DNA of 64,000 nucleotides from Roseovarius sp. (GCA_002720475.1 PBIL01000005.1:367925-431924); one strand, 5' to 3'. Numbered from the stretch's first letter, positions 1-8,870 are shown. Made by a program: numbers and translations. Notes: generated from the sequence alone by a model not told the origin.

Positions 1-8
1 CGGGTGGC

Positions 9-194
9 CTAGCGCGCGCGCCGCCGCGCCGCCAGCCAAAGGATCAGCCGGTCGAGCGCATAGCCCGTCACCAGCACCGCCCAGAACCCGAGGCTGGCCC
101 AGATCACCAGGAACATCCAGAAGAGGTTGACCCCGCCCATGATCAGGGCGGCATTGGTGTAGTTCGGGGCCTCTTTCAGGTTGCCATGACGCAT
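9..194 (-). CDS. small inner-membrane protein, unknown function
   Basis: A 61-residue protein with a short polar N-terminus, then two closely spaced hydrophobic stretches (about residues 15-32 and 35-55) and an arginine-rich tail (ARRRAR). This predicts a small membrane hairpin protein. The ATG at 194 is preferred because reading further upstream in this frame gives low-complexity arginine/proline sequence typical of a shadow frame. It lies 31 nt downstream of the aminotransferase gene on the same strand and may be co-transcribed with it. I do not recognise a named family, and no function can be given. Confidence 0.6.
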   Translation of the reverse strand: MRHGNLKEAPNYTNAALIMGGVNLFWMFLVIWASLGFWAVLVTGYALDRLILWLAARRRAR

Positions 195-225
195 GGGGCA
201 GAGTGTACCGGCAAAATCCGCTCTG

Positions 226-1338
226 TCAGTCGGATTCTTGTGCCTCTGCCAGCGCGGCGGGCAGGGTTTCGGCCAAAGTGGCAAGATCCCGCGCGGGGCC
301 GCAACTGATGCGGATGCAGCGGTCCTGCGGCGCGACGAAGGGCATCCGCACGAAGACGCCGCGCGCGACCAGCCCTTGCAGCACGCGCCGGGCAAAGGCC
401 CCGTCGCGCCCGCAATCGACGGCGACGAAATTGGCGGCCGAGGGCAGGGCGACAAGGCCGTTCGCCCCGGCGATCCGGCCGATCTCTTCCCTTGCGCGCC
501 GCACCTTGGCCTGCACATGGGCCAGCCAGTCCGCGTCGCGCAGGGCCGCAAGCGCCCCCGCCTGCGCCATCCGGGTCACGCCGAAATGGTTGCGTACCTT
601 GTCGAAGGCCGCGATCAGCCCCGCCTCGGCCACCGCATAGCCGATCCGCGCGCCCGCCATCCCGTAGGCCTTTGAAAACGTGCGCATCCGGATCACGCGA
701 GGATCGCCCGCGTCGATCGCGGGGGCCGTGCCCTCGGGGGCGAACTCGACATAGGCCTCGTCAAGGCAGAGCAGGCAGCCCTCCGGCAGATCGTCGAGGG
801 CCGCCGCCACCGCCGCCCCCCGCAGCCAGGATCCCATCGGATTGTCGGGATTGGCGAAATAGACGAGCTTCGCGCCCACCTCGTGCGCGCGGGCGATGAG
901 GGCGGGGAGATCCTCGGCATCGTCCCGATAGGCCACCTTGTGCAGCACCCCGCCAAAGCCCGCGACATGGTAGTTGAAGGTCGGATAGGCCCCGCCCGAT
1001 GTCACCACCCGGTCGCCTGGGGCGACAAGCAACCGCACCAGATTGCCCAGAAGCCCGTCGATCCCCTCTCCCACCAGCACGTTCTCCACCGCCACGCCAA
1101 GCTGGGCCGCCAGTGCCGCGCGCAGCTCATGGCTCGTCGGATCGCCGTATTTCCAGACCTCCGCCGCCTCGGCGCGCATGGCGGAAAGCGCGGCGGGCGA
1201 GGGGCCGAAGAGGCTCTCGTTGGCCCCCAGACGCGCGGCAAAGGGCGCGCCGCGCGCGCGCTCCTGTTCCTCGGGGCCGACAAAGGGCACGGCGGCGGGC
1301 AGGCTTCGGATCAGCGGGGTGTATCGTGGATGGGTCAT
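226..1338 (-). CDS. PLP-dependent aminotransferase, HisC-like
   Basis: A 370-residue fold-type I aminotransferase of the class I/II (HisC-like) group. The pyridoxal phosphate lysine is in FSKAYGMAGARIGYA (K about residue 223). The cofactor aspartate lies in CLDEAYVEF (about 203) and the asparagine motif in FANPDNPMG (about 165). Family members move an amino group between 2-oxoglutarate/glutamate and histidinol phosphate or aromatic keto acids; which substrate applies here cannot be decided, as no his genes are nearby. The ATG at 1338 (MTHPRYTPLI) starts the conserved part, although the frame stays open a further 25 codons. It is divergent from the crotonase gene. Confidence 0.85.
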   Translation of the reverse strand: MTHPRYTPLIRSLPAAVPFVGPEEQERARGAPFAARLGANESLFGPSPAALSAMRAEAAEVWKYGDPTSHELRAALAAQLGVAVENVLVGEGIDGLLGNLVRLLVAPGDRVVTSGGAYPTFNYHVAGFGGVLHKVAYRDDAEDLPALIARAHEVGAKLVYFANPDNPMGSWLRGAAVAAALDDLPEGCLLCLDEAYVEFAPEGTAPAIDAGDPRVIRMRTFSKAYGMAGARIGYAVAEAGLIAAFDKVRNHFGVTRMAQAGALAALRDADWLAHVQAKVRRAREEIGRIAGANGLVALPSAANFVAVDCGRDGAFARRVLQGLVARGVFVRMPFVAPQDRCIRISCGPARDLATLAETLPAALAEAQESD

Positions 1339-1445
1339 GGCGCAGAGATAGCGGGATGCGGGGCCGCCCGGCAAGGCCCTGCCGCAACGTTCCGCTGGCC
1401 AGACGGAGGGCATCGGTGTTTCATCGCGGCAAAGGAGGACCGCCC

Positions 1446-2258
1446 ATGCCCCGCGTCACCACCGAGATCGAGGGCCATATCGCCCATGTCACCCTCACCC
1501 GCCCCGACAAGATGAACGCCGTCGATCCCGAGATGGCGGAGGCCATCGTCGCGGCGGGCGCGGCGCTGATGGAGGCCGATATCCGCGCCGTCGTGCTCTC
1601 GGGCGAGGGGCGCGCCTTCTGCGCGGGGCTCGACGTGATGAGCTTCGCCACGCTGGCGCGCGGCGATCCCGAGGCGCTGATCCTGAAGCGCACCCATGGC
1701 ACGGCCAATCTCTTCCAGCAGGTGGCGATGGTCTGGCACCGCCTGCCCGTGCCGGTGGTGGCGGCGCTGCACGGGGCGGTCTATGGCGCGGGCTTCCAGC
1801 TTGCGCTCGGGGCCGATATCCGCATCGCCGCGCCCGAGACCAAGCTTGCGGTCATGGAGATGAAATGGGGTCTTATCCCCGACATGGGCGGCATGGCGCT
1901 CCTGCCGCGCCTTGCCCGCTCGGACGTGATCCGCCGGCTGACCTATACCGCGCGCCCCGTCAGCGCCGCGCAGGCCGAGGCCTGGGGGCTTGTGACCGAG
2001 ATCGCCGCCGATCCGCTGGCCGCGGCGCAGGAGCTTGCCCGTGAGATCGCCACCCGCAGCCCCTCGGCCATCCGCGCCGCCAAGCGCCTCATCGCCCGGG
2101 CCGAAAGCGGGGCAGGCGAGGCCGAGATCCTCATGGCCGAAAGCCGCGAACAGGCCGCGCTCATCGGCCAGCCCGACCAGCTGGAACAGATCGCCGCCAA
2201 CATGGCCGGGCGCGCGCCGGTCTTCGGCGGGGGCAAGGGCGGACCCCCTCAGCCGTAG
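1446..2258 (+). CDS. enoyl-CoA hydratase/isomerase (crotonase) family protein
   Basis: A 270-residue crotonase-fold protein. Visible family features are the N-terminal strand ending in RPDKMNAVD, the first oxyanion-hole segment AFCAGLDVMSF, and the second glycine-rich segment HGAVYGAGFQLALGADIRIA, followed by the usual GLIPDMGG loop. The family acts on acyl-CoA thioesters; a glutamate expected in classical hydratases is not obvious in the second segment, so the exact reaction (hydratase, isomerase or other) is open. A clear ribosome site AAAGGAGG precedes the ATG. Its end overlaps the convergent carboxypeptidase gene by 10 nt. Confidence 0.85.
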   Translation: MPRVTTEIEGHIAHVTLTRPDKMNAVDPEMAEAIVAAGAALMEADIRAVVLSGEGRAFCAGLDVMSFATLARGDPEALILKRTHGTANLFQQVAMVWHRLPVPVVAALHGAVYGAGFQLALGADIRIAAPETKLAVMEMKWGLIPDMGGMALLPRLARSDVIRRLTYTARPVSAAQAEAWGLVTEIAADPLAAAQELAREIATRSPSAIRAAKRLIARAESGAGEAEILMAESREQAALIGQPDQLEQIAANMAGRAPVFGGGKGGPPQP

Positions 2259-3748
2259 ACCGCGCTCCAGCGCTCGATGAGCGCCTGCTGAAGGGTCTTG
2301 GCGCGGCGGTTCCAGCTTCGCGCGCCGGGCGGGCGCGCATCCGCCTGCGGATCGATGCGCGCGCGCAGGCTGTCGCTTGCCGTGAAGATGGCAAAGGCCA
2401 GGTCCTTGCCCCCGGGCGTCCGGATATAGCCCGCGAGCGTGCTCACGAAATAAAGCGTCCCGGTCTTGGCCTGCACCTGCACGGGATGGTTGCGCAGAAC
2501 CCGACCCTGCGCGTCGCGCAGCTCGAACGCGCGCAGGAGCGGGCGCAGGAGAGCCACGCGCCGCGCCCCGGCCAGCCCCCGCGCCAGATCGGTCGCGGTA
2601 AGCCGCGATCGGTCGCTCAGGCCCGAATGGTCGCGCAGCGCCGCGGCGCTCATGCCAAGGCTTGCCGCCGCCCAGGCGTTCATCATCGCCGCCGATTGTC
2701 CGAGCGGCACCGCGCGCCCCGCCCGCCGCGCCGAGGCGGCAAGCCCCGCCATCTCGGCGGTGAGGTTGGTGGAATGGCGCAGCATGTCGCGCAGGATCTC
2801 CGCCAGCGGTGCGCTTCTGTGGCGCGCGAGCACCGTGCCCGAGGGTGTGCCCGTCATCACCGCGGGCCGGGGCAGCGCGATCCCCTGCGCGCGCGCGAAG
2901 GTGGCCAGCACCTCGCCCGCGTAGAGCTCGGGCTTGCGCACCGGCAGCCAGCGCGCCCCGCCATTGCCAAGCGCCGCGCGCGCCACGCTCCATTCGTCGC
3001 GCGCGCCCCCGTCGGAATAGACATAGACCGGGGCCGCGCGCTCGGCCACGCGCATCCGCGCCACGGTGACATCGGGACGGTAGCGGTCCGAGCGGGCATC
3101 CATCGAGATCGCGTATCTGCCGCCCTGCCGCTTCCACTCGAAATGGACGCGGTTGTAATTGAGGCAGAGCCCGGAGAGCGCGGGGTTGTAGCCCGCATGT
3201 TCGGGCTGGGTCTCGTCGATCGCGCGGCGAAAGGGCACCGCGCCGCCCCAGAGCAGGAACCGCCCCCGCACCTCCCGCAGGCCCGCTGTCTTGAGCCCCG
3301 CCGCCATCCCGGCCAGCGCATTGGTATCAAGCGTCGGATCGCCGCCGCCCGCCAGCACCAGATCGCCCCGCAGGACACCGTTCTCCACCGGGCCGGTGGC
3401 CAGGAGCCGCGTCTCGAACCGGTGATCCGCCCCAAGCGTGTCAAGCGCATAGAGAGCCGTGACCGTCTTGGTCACGCTCGCGGCCGGCAGGGCGGCGGCA
3501 CCGTTGCCCTCTTCCAGCACGGTGCCGGTCGTGGGATCGACCAGGGCATAGCCCACCTGACCCGAGAGGTCGGCGCTGGAGATGAGCGCCTCGGCCGCGG
3601 GCACGCCCCGCGCGGCGAGCCGTCCCGCGCCATGCGCCGGCCGCGCCACGGGGCGCAGCGATGTGGCGGGCGGCCCGGCCAGCGCGGGCGCGGCCAGCGC
3701 GGCAAGGCCGGTGCCCAGGAAAACCCGTCTGGAAAACGCCTGCGTCAT
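2249..3748 (-). CDS. dacB: D-alanyl-D-alanine carboxypeptidase/endopeptidase (PBP4, S13 family)
   Basis: A 499-residue low-molecular-weight penicillin-binding protein. The three active-site motifs are present in order: SVTK (residues 91-94, nucleophile serine), STN (about 324) and KTG (about 429). Such enzymes trim or cleave peptidoglycan cross-links in the periplasm. The N-terminus MTQAFSRRVFLG followed by an alanine-rich stretch ending ALAG looks like a twin-arginine signal, so export by the Tat system encoded further along is plausible. It follows nadD on the same strand after about 58 nt. Confidence 0.9.
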   Translation of the reverse strand: MTQAFSRRVFLGTGLAALAAPALAGPPATSLRPVARPAHGAGRLAARGVPAAEALISSADLSGQVGYALVDPTTGTVLEEGNGAAALPAASVTKTVTALYALDTLGADHRFETRLLATGPVENGVLRGDLVLAGGGDPTLDTNALAGMAAGLKTAGLREVRGRFLLWGGAVPFRRAIDETQPEHAGYNPALSGLCLNYNRVHFEWKRQGGRYAISMDARSDRYRPDVTVARMRVAERAAPVYVYSDGGARDEWSVARAALGNGGARWLPVRKPELYAGEVLATFARAQGIALPRPAVMTGTPSGTVLARHRSAPLAEILRDMLRHSTNLTAEMAGLAASARRAGRAVPLGQSAAMMNAWAAASLGMSAAALRDHSGLSDRSRLTATDLARGLAGARRVALLRPLLRAFELRDAQGRVLRNHPVQVQAKTGTLYFVSTLAGYIRTPGGKDLAFAIFTASDSLRARIDPQADARPPGARSWNRRAKTLQQALIERWSAVYG

Positions 3749-3806
3749 GGTGCGAGCCTAGCCAATCCCGCGCCGCCCGCGCAATCGCCGTGATTGCCGC
3801 GCCGCC

Positions 3807-4421
3807 TCACTTTTCTGCAACATCCGCCGTGATCCCCCGCGCCCGCAGCGCGCTCGAGGAAATGTCCATCATCGGCACGTTGACAAAGCACCAGGCGGGC
3901 GGGTCCGCCCGCCCCAGCGCGTGGCTCTGCCCGGCCGGCAGACGCGCCACGGCATGGACCCGCGCCGCCACCGAGAGCCGCGCCGAGATCCGCTGCCCGG
4001 GCCGCGCCAGCACCCCCACCGGCACGCTTGCCATGATCGCCCGCCAGTCCTGCCAGAGATGGAGCTGCGCCAGGTTGTCGGCCCCCATCAGCCAGACGAA
4101 GCGTCGCCCCGGGCAGACGCGCATCAGCGCCGCCAGCGTCTCGGCGGTATGGCGCGTGCCCATGCGCGCCTCGAAATCCGTCACCGCCATGCGCGGATGA
4201 ACGAGCAGCGCGCGCGCCGCCGCCATCCGCGCCGCCAGAGGCGCGGGGCCGTGGCGCTTCAACGGGTTGCCCGGGCTCACCAGCCACCACAGCCGGTCAA
4301 GCCCGAAGCGGCGCAGCGCCTCGCGGCTGATATGGACATGTCCCTCATGGGGCGGATCGAAGGAGCCGCCCAGAAGGCCGATCACCTGACCGGGACGCGA
4401 GAAGGGCAGGCCGTGGGTCAT
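3807..4421 (-). CDS. nadD: nicotinate-nucleotide adenylyltransferase
   Basis: A 204-residue nucleotidyltransferase that adenylates nicotinate mononucleotide in NAD synthesis. The signature [11 protein letters not shown] (residues 18-28) is the T/HxGH nucleotide-binding motif, and the C-terminal [10 protein letters not shown] is the matching ISSTxIR-type motif. [10 protein letters not shown] is the conserved middle segment. The length fits the family. nadK lies about 56 kb away in the same window, so the window holds both an early and a late NAD(P) step. Confidence 0.93.
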   Translation of the reverse strand: MTHGLPFSRPGQVIGLLGGSFDPPHEGHVHISREALRRFGLDRLWWLVSPGNPLKRHGPAPLAARMAAARALLVHPRMAVTDFEARMGTRHTAETLAALMRVCPGRRFVWLMGADNLAQLHLWQDWRAIMASVPVGVLARPGQRISARLSVAARVHAVARLPAGQSHALGRADPPAWCFVNVPMMDISSSALRARGITADVAEK

Positions 4422-4547
4422 GCCCTGTCATTGGCCGCGCGCCACGCGGTGTAAAGCGGAAATGCGCGCCCCGGCCCATTGCCCCCGGCCCCGCCGCCCG
4501 CTATCACCGCGGGACATCACGACATCCCCAGACGGAGCGGCAAGCCA

Positions 4548-6203
4548 ATGGCGTCCTACCAATATGTCTATCACATGTCCGGGGTCTCCAAGACCTATCC
4601 CGGCGGCAAGAAATGCTTCGAGAACATCCATCTCAACTTCCTTCCCGGTGTGAAGATCGGCGTCGTGGGCGTCAACGGCGCGGGCAAGTCCACGCTCATG
4701 CGGATCATGGCCGGGATCGACAAGGACTTCACCGGCGAGGCCTGGGCCGCGCAGGGCGCGCGCGTGGGCTATCTCCCGCAGGAGCCGCAGCTCGACCCCG
4801 CGCTCAATGTGCGCGAGAACGTGATGCTGGGCGTGGCCGAGAAGAAGGCCAGGCTCGACCGTTTCAACGAGCTGGCGATGAACTATTCCGACGAGACCGC
4901 CGAGGAGATGGCCGCGCTCCAGGACGAGATCGACAGCAACAACCTCTGGGATCTCGATTCGCAGATCGACATCGCCATGGAGGCGCTGCGCTGCCCCCCC
5001 GACGAGGCCGATGTCACCACCCTTTCGGGCGGCGAGAAGCGGCGTGTCGCGCTCTGCAAGCTCTTGCTCGAAGCCCCCGACATGCTGCTTCTCGACGAGC
5101 CCACCAACCATCTCGACGCCGAGACCATCGCCTGGCTGCAACAGCACCTGATCGAGTACAAGGGCACGATCCTCATCGTCACCCATGACCGCTATTTCCT
5201 CGATTCGATCACCGGCTGGATCCTGGAACTGGACCGCGGCCGCGGCATCCCCTATGAGGGCAATTATTCAAGCTGGCTCGAACAGAAGGCCAAACGCCTC
5301 GAACAGGAGGCGCGCGAGGACAAGTCCAAGCAGAAGACCCTGGAACGAGAGCTTGAATGGATCCGCCAGGGCGCCAAGGCCCGCCAGGCCAAGCAGAAGG
5401 CCCGGATCAACGCCTATGAGCAACTGGCCAGCCAGTCCGAGCGCGAAAAGATCGCCCGCGCCCAGATCGTCATCCCCAACGGGCCGCGCCTGGGCTCCAA
5501 GGTGATCGAGGTCGAGGGGCTGAAGAAGGCCATGGGCGACAAGCTCCTGATCGAGGATCTCAGCTTCTCGCTGCCCCCCGGCGGCATCGTCGGCGTGATC
5601 GGGCCGAACGGCGCGGGCAAGTCCACGCTCTTCCGCATGCTCACCGGGCAGGAGGTGCCCGACGCCGGGACCATCGAATACGGCGACACGGTGAAACTCT
5701 CCTATGTCGATCAGTCCCGCGACGACCTCAAGCCCGACGAGACGGTGTGGGAGGCAATCTCGGGCGGGGCCGAGATCATCCAGCTGGGCGATGCGCAGAT
5801 GAACTCCCGCGCCTATTGCGGCGCGTTCAACTTCAAGGGCGGCGACCAGCAGAAGAAGGTCTCGCTGCTGTCGGGCGGCGAGCGCAACCGCGTCCACATG
5901 GCGCGGCTGCTGAAGGAGGGCGGCAACGTGCTGCTTCTCGACGAGCCGACCAACGATCTCGACGTGGAGACGCTGCGCGCCCTGGAAGATGCGCTCACGG
6001 ATTTCGCCGGCTGCGCCGTGGTCATCTCCCACGACCGCTTCTTCCTCGACCGCATCTGCACGCATATCCTGGCCTTCGAGGGCGAGGCGCATGTCGAATG
6101 GTTCGAGGGCGATTTCTCGGCCTACGAGGAAGACAAGAAGCGGCGCCTGGGGCCGGATGCACTGGAGCCGAAGCGGGTGAAGTACAAGAAGTTTGCGAGG
6201 TGA
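4548..6203 (+). CDS. ettA: energy-dependent translational throttle protein, ABC-F ATPase
   Basis: A 551-residue soluble ABC-F protein with two nucleotide-binding domains and no membrane segments. Walker A motifs are GVNGAGKST (residues 41-49) and GPNGAGKST (about 352); LSGGEKRR (about 161) and LSGGERNR (about 441) are the signatures. Start and domain layout (YVYHMSGVSKTYPGGKK) match EttA, which binds the ribosomal E site and gates entry into elongation according to the ATP/ADP ratio. The ATG at 4548 is chosen because family homology starts exactly there. The low-GC islet begins right after the stop. Confidence 0.95.
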   Translation: MASYQYVYHMSGVSKTYPGGKKCFENIHLNFLPGVKIGVVGVNGAGKSTLMRIMAGIDKDFTGEAWAAQGARVGYLPQEPQLDPALNVRENVMLGVAEKKARLDRFNELAMNYSDETAEEMAALQDEIDSNNLWDLDSQIDIAMEALRCPPDEADVTTLSGGEKRRVALCKLLLEAPDMLLLDEPTNHLDAETIAWLQQHLIEYKGTILIVTHDRYFLDSITGWILELDRGRGIPYEGNYSSWLEQKAKRLEQEAREDKSKQKTLERELEWIRQGAKARQAKQKARINAYEQLASQSEREKIARAQIVIPNGPRLGSKVIEVEGLKKAMGDKLLIEDLSFSLPPGGIVGVIGPNGAGKSTLFRMLTGQEVPDAGTIEYGDTVKLSYVDQSRDDLKPDETVWEAISGGAEIIQLGDAQMNSRAYCGAFNFKGGDQQKKVSLLSGGERNRVHMARLLKEGGNVLLLDEPTNDLDVETLRALEDALTDFAGCAVVISHDRFFLDRICTHILAFEGEAHVEWFEGDFSAYEEDKKRRLGPDALEPKRVKYKKFAR

Positions 6204-6315
6204 GGGGGCAAGTTCGACGTCTTTGCTCTACAGCAATAAGCTATCACTAAGCGAAAAGCGCATCGGTTATCCTTTCCTAACCTCGCCCGCGATAGTGCGA
6301 AGAATATTGTGGAAT

Positions 6316-7386
6316 TTAGTCGAATATTGGGTGTTGTCGAATTCCCTTGTGCCACAAAGCCCATCGAAAGGCATCTTTTACGTTATCCAGAACAAACAAG
6401 CGGGAATAGCGTTTGACTTCATCCAACTGCTCGCCATAATCTTCTGCCAAGTATCGGACTTCCGTTCCTTTGAGGAACGCGGTCCATGGTACCAAGAAAA
6501 GTGTCGCAAAACACTCCGCCTCAACTTCTTCCAAAGTATCAACAACTTGTTCAATTCGTCTTTCTGAAGTGAACATGGAAGGGGTGTTCTTGGCAAGCTC
6601 TTGTGGTGGAAGATATAGACCATTCTTACTCTCAAGTAGTCGTGAGTGTAGAAAATGATGCCCTAATTCGTGCGCGACCACATGCCTTGAGAAGAAAACC
6701 CCGTTTATAGCACCAAGGAACCTTTTCTCTTCCAGGATAATTGTATGCCCATTGTCGTGGCCAACAATTGCGGCGAAAGCTCCATCTAGTTCACTGGGTA
6801 GAGTTTCAAGCACGTCGTAGTCAAGATTGTTTTCCGTGAACGAGAGTTTTTCAAGCGCAGCGCCAATATCAATTTTCCTTGTTTCGCCGCAAACCCGAAG
6901 TCTCGCTTTTTCTGCAATAAGTGAAATTTCGACAAGACGTTGTGGAGAAAGTTCGGGACGCTTCGTACGCTTTTTCACTGATGGTTTACTTGGCGTTCTC
7001 TGGTTGGATGCAAACGTGAGTGCATCAAGCTGTTCGCCGGTTTCTCGTTCTATGATCTCTTGAATTTTTGCACGCGCTCGTGGAGAAATGCGATCACCAA
7101 ACGCTTCGAGCATCACTTGTATCGGGGTGTTGGGTGAAGTCGGATCAGTGGTCTTGCGAAGCCCATTTCCGAAATTTGCCAGCTTGCGGAGTTCGCAGGC
7201 TTCTTCCCCGGTGCAGTTCAATACATCAATGTAAACGCCTACGACCTTGTCGTTGACGTTCATGCGATGGTGCTCAAGGTTGCTTACATGCGCCATGCTA
7301 TATCCAGCGAGTTCGGCAAAGTCTTTTTGGCTTAAGCCACGCTTAAGTCTGAGTTCTTGGGCAAATCGACCGAACGCTGAACGCAT
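6316..7386 (-). CDS. XRE-family regulator fused to ImmA/IrrE-type metallopeptidase
   Basis: A 356-residue two-domain protein. Residues about 5-60 form a Cro/CI helix-turn-helix (LKRGLSQKDFAELAGYSMAHVSNLE). After a lysine-rich linker near residue 140 comes a COG2856/DUF955 zinc peptidase domain with HELGHH (about 239-244) and a downstream glutamate segment EEVEAECFATLFLVP. In known pairs such as ImmR-ImmA the peptidase cleaves a repressor; here both parts are one chain, which is also a known family layout. The ATG at 7386 has a strong AGGAGG (7395-7400) and a good promoter just upstream. No partner gene sits next to it. A/T-rich codon use suggests transfer. Confidence 0.88.
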   Translation of the reverse strand: MRSAFGRFAQELRLKRGLSQKDFAELAGYSMAHVSNLEHHRMNVNDKVVGVYIDVLNCTGEEACELRKLANFGNGLRKTTDPTSPNTPIQVMLEAFGDRISPRARAKIQEIIERETGEQLDALTFASNQRTPSKPSVKKRTKRPELSPQRLVEISLIAEKARLRVCGETRKIDIGAALEKLSFTENNLDYDVLETLPSELDGAFAAIVGHDNGHTIILEEKRFLGAINGVFFSRHVVAHELGHHFLHSRLLESKNGLYLPPQELAKNTPSMFTSERRIEQVVDTLEEVEAECFATLFLVPWTAFLKGTEVRYLAEDYGEQLDEVKRYSRLFVLDNVKDAFRWALWHKGIRQHPIFD

Positions 7387-7408
7387 AGCTTGTACCTCCT
7401 ATGCTTTG

Positions 7409-7437
7409 ACTATAGCCGGAGTCGCTAAAGTGCGCAA
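7409..7437 (-). promoter_or_regulatory. sigma-70-type promoter with operator-like dyad for the XRE-ImmA gene
   Basis: Read on the minus strand, TTGCGC (7432-7437) and TATAGT (7409-7414) are separated by exactly 17 nt, and the -10 lies about 23 nt before the ATG with a good ribosome site between them. An inverted repeat, CTTTAGC (7424-7430) and GCTATAG (7410-7416), with one mismatch and a 7-nt centre, overlaps the -10. It would suit binding by the encoded HTH protein and hence autoregulation, which is inference. Confidence 0.6.
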
Positions 7438-7550
7438 GATGTTGTGTGTCGGCGGCGTGAAATCCATAGGTCGTGTGTGGGGCAGGCAGCAGATTGACTT
7501 GGTCCAACGAGCATTTTGAGCAATTTTCCCCTTCTCCCGCGCGTCCCCCT

Positions 7551-7616
7551 GTCATCCTCGGGCCTGACCCGAGGATCTCCCCTCACCCGGATCCTCGGGT
7601 CAAGCCCGAGGATAAC
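7551..7616. repeat. pair of inverted palindromic intergenic repeats
   Basis: Two near-identical 27-nt units lie head to head: 7551-7577 and, on the other strand, 7590-7616. Each is itself a 9-bp stem (ATCCTCGGG/CCCGAGGAT, at 7554-7576 and 7591-7613) with a 5-nt loop. Translated, this repeat gives the phrases ILGLDPRI and DPRVKPEDD, which I know as common spurious peptides from alphaproteobacterial intergenic repeats. It fills most of the 310-nt gap between 7401 and 7710; no gene is seen in the rest of that gap. Confidence 0.85.
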
Positions 7617-7710
7617 ACTCGAAGCGTCTGCGGCCCTCGCGCGCCGCCCTTGCCTCCGCGCCGGGATCGCGCCACATCTGGCCCAAGATACCAGAGAAAG
7701 GTCACGCATC

Positions 7711-7896
7711 ATGTCCGGGCGCGCCGTCCCCCACATGACCACGGACGAGGAGGCCGAGGCCTTCCTCGATCAGGATCTCTCCGACCTCGATCTTGCCGCC
7801 TTCCAGCCGCTCGATCCGGGCGGGCGGGGCGCGCGCGCCGGGCGACCGCGCGAAACCCGCAGTTCGGCAGCGCCACCCCATCCCCCGCGGCCGTGA
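7711..7896 (+). pseudogene. remnant of a CopG/BrnA-type antitoxin N-terminus
   Basis: A 61-codon frame with ribosome site AGAAAGG before the ATG. The first 34 residues (HMTTDEEAEAFLDQDLSDLD, then LAAFQPL) closely resemble the conserved N-terminus of CopG-type antitoxins of type II toxin-antitoxin pairs. The normal continuation (RFEFxPK, then a ribbon-helix-helix) is missing; instead there is arginine/proline-rich sequence to a stop. No toxin gene is recognisable on either side. I read it as the stub left by a deletion. A short expressed peptide is possible but unsupported. Confidence 0.55.
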
Positions 7897-7983
7897 CCCG
7901 GGACCGGCACGGCGCATCCGCCCTGCGCCGGGTGCGCGCCCGGCCCCTTGCCCTTGGTCCCTGCGCGCCCTAACAAGGCGGGC

Positions 7984-8802
7984 ATGAAGCTGCTTTTCCT
8001 GGGCGACGTGATGGGGCGGGCGGGGCGCGCGGCGGTGGCCGAGCGGCTGCCGAAGCTGCGCGCGGCCTGGGCGCTCGATTTCGTGGTGGTGAATGGCGAG
8101 AACGCCTCGGGCGGCATGGGCCTGACCGCCGCCCATGCGCGCGCGCTTTTCGAGGCCGGGGCCGATGTGGTGACGCTGGGCGATCACGCCTTCGACCAGA
8201 AGGACATGCTGCAAGAGGTCGAGCGCGAGCCGCGCATCCTGCGCCCGCTCAACTATGCCAAGGTGGCACCGGGGCGCGGCCACCGCGTCTTTGCCGACGG
8301 GCGCGGGCGGCGGGTGCTGGTGGCGCAGGTGCTGGGCAATGTCTTCATGCGCCGCGCCTATGACGATCCCTTCTCGGCGATCGACGCGGTGCTGCGCACG
8401 CATCCGCTGGGTGGCGCGGTGCAGGCGGCGGTGGTGGATGTGCATTGCGAGGCCAGTTCCGAGAAGATGGCCATGGGACATTTCTGCGACGGGCGGGCAA
8501 GCCTTGTCGTGGGCACCCATACCCATATCCCCACGGCCGATGCCCAGATCCTGCCCGGCGGCACGGCCTTCCAGGGCGATGCGGGCATGTGCGGCGATTA
8601 CAACTCGGTGATCGGCATGGACCGGGCCGAGCCGATGCGCCGCTTCGTCACCGGCATGGGCCGCGAGCGATTCACCCCCGCCATGGGCGCGGTCACGCTT
8701 TCGGGGGTCTATGTCGAGACCGAGGATGCAACGGGGCGCGCCACCCGCATAGAGATGGTGCGCCAGGGCGGACGGCTGAGCCAGGCCGGCCCCGATAGCT
8801 GA
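7984..8802 (+). CDS. YmdB-family metallophosphoesterase (TIGR00282-like)
   Basis: A 272-residue calcineurin-fold phosphoesterase. Metal-binding segments are visible: [11 protein letters not shown] near the start, [11 protein letters not shown] (about 37-47), TLGDHAFDQ, and [13 protein letters not shown] late in the protein. The family includes the 2',3'-cyclic-nucleotide phosphodiesterase YmdB of Bacillus; the role in alphaproteobacteria is not known to me. The ATG at 7984 starts directly with the conserved [11 protein letters not shown]. It lies 68 nt before yebC and could be transcribed with it. Confidence 0.88.
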   Translation: MKLLFLGDVMGRAGRAAVAERLPKLRAAWALDFVVVNGENASGGMGLTAAHARALFEAGADVVTLGDHAFDQKDMLQEVEREPRILRPLNYAKVAPGRGHRVFADGRGRRVLVAQVLGNVFMRRAYDDPFSAIDAVLRTHPLGGAVQAAVVDVHCEASSEKMAMGHFCDGRASLVVGTHTHIPTADAQILPGGTAFQGDAGMCGDYNSVIGMDRAEPMRRFVTGMGRERFTPAMGAVTLSGVYVETEDATGRATRIEMVRQGGRLSQAGPDS

Positions 8803-8870
8803 GGCGTTGCCCCGCGCGCGCCAAGTGGATAAAAGGCGCGGAAACAACAGTCATCCGACAAGAGGACTTC

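Larger units (their letters stand above)
6204..7540. other. low-GC islet between ettA and the phosphodiesterase gene
   Basis: Base composition changes abruptly after the ettA stop and returns to the local high GC near 7540. In the line 6541-6600 I counted 26 G/C of 60, while flanking genes are far richer. The islet holds one gene (XRE-ImmA), its promoter, and 112 nt of noncoding DNA beside ettA. No integrase, transposase, tRNA or direct-repeat borders were seen. The composition suggests horizontal acquisition. Confidence 0.75.

Noticed and set aside
7473..7973. 166-codon frame through the palindromic repeat
   Set aside because: It translates the repeat itself and then runs out of frame through the antitoxin stub; no family features.
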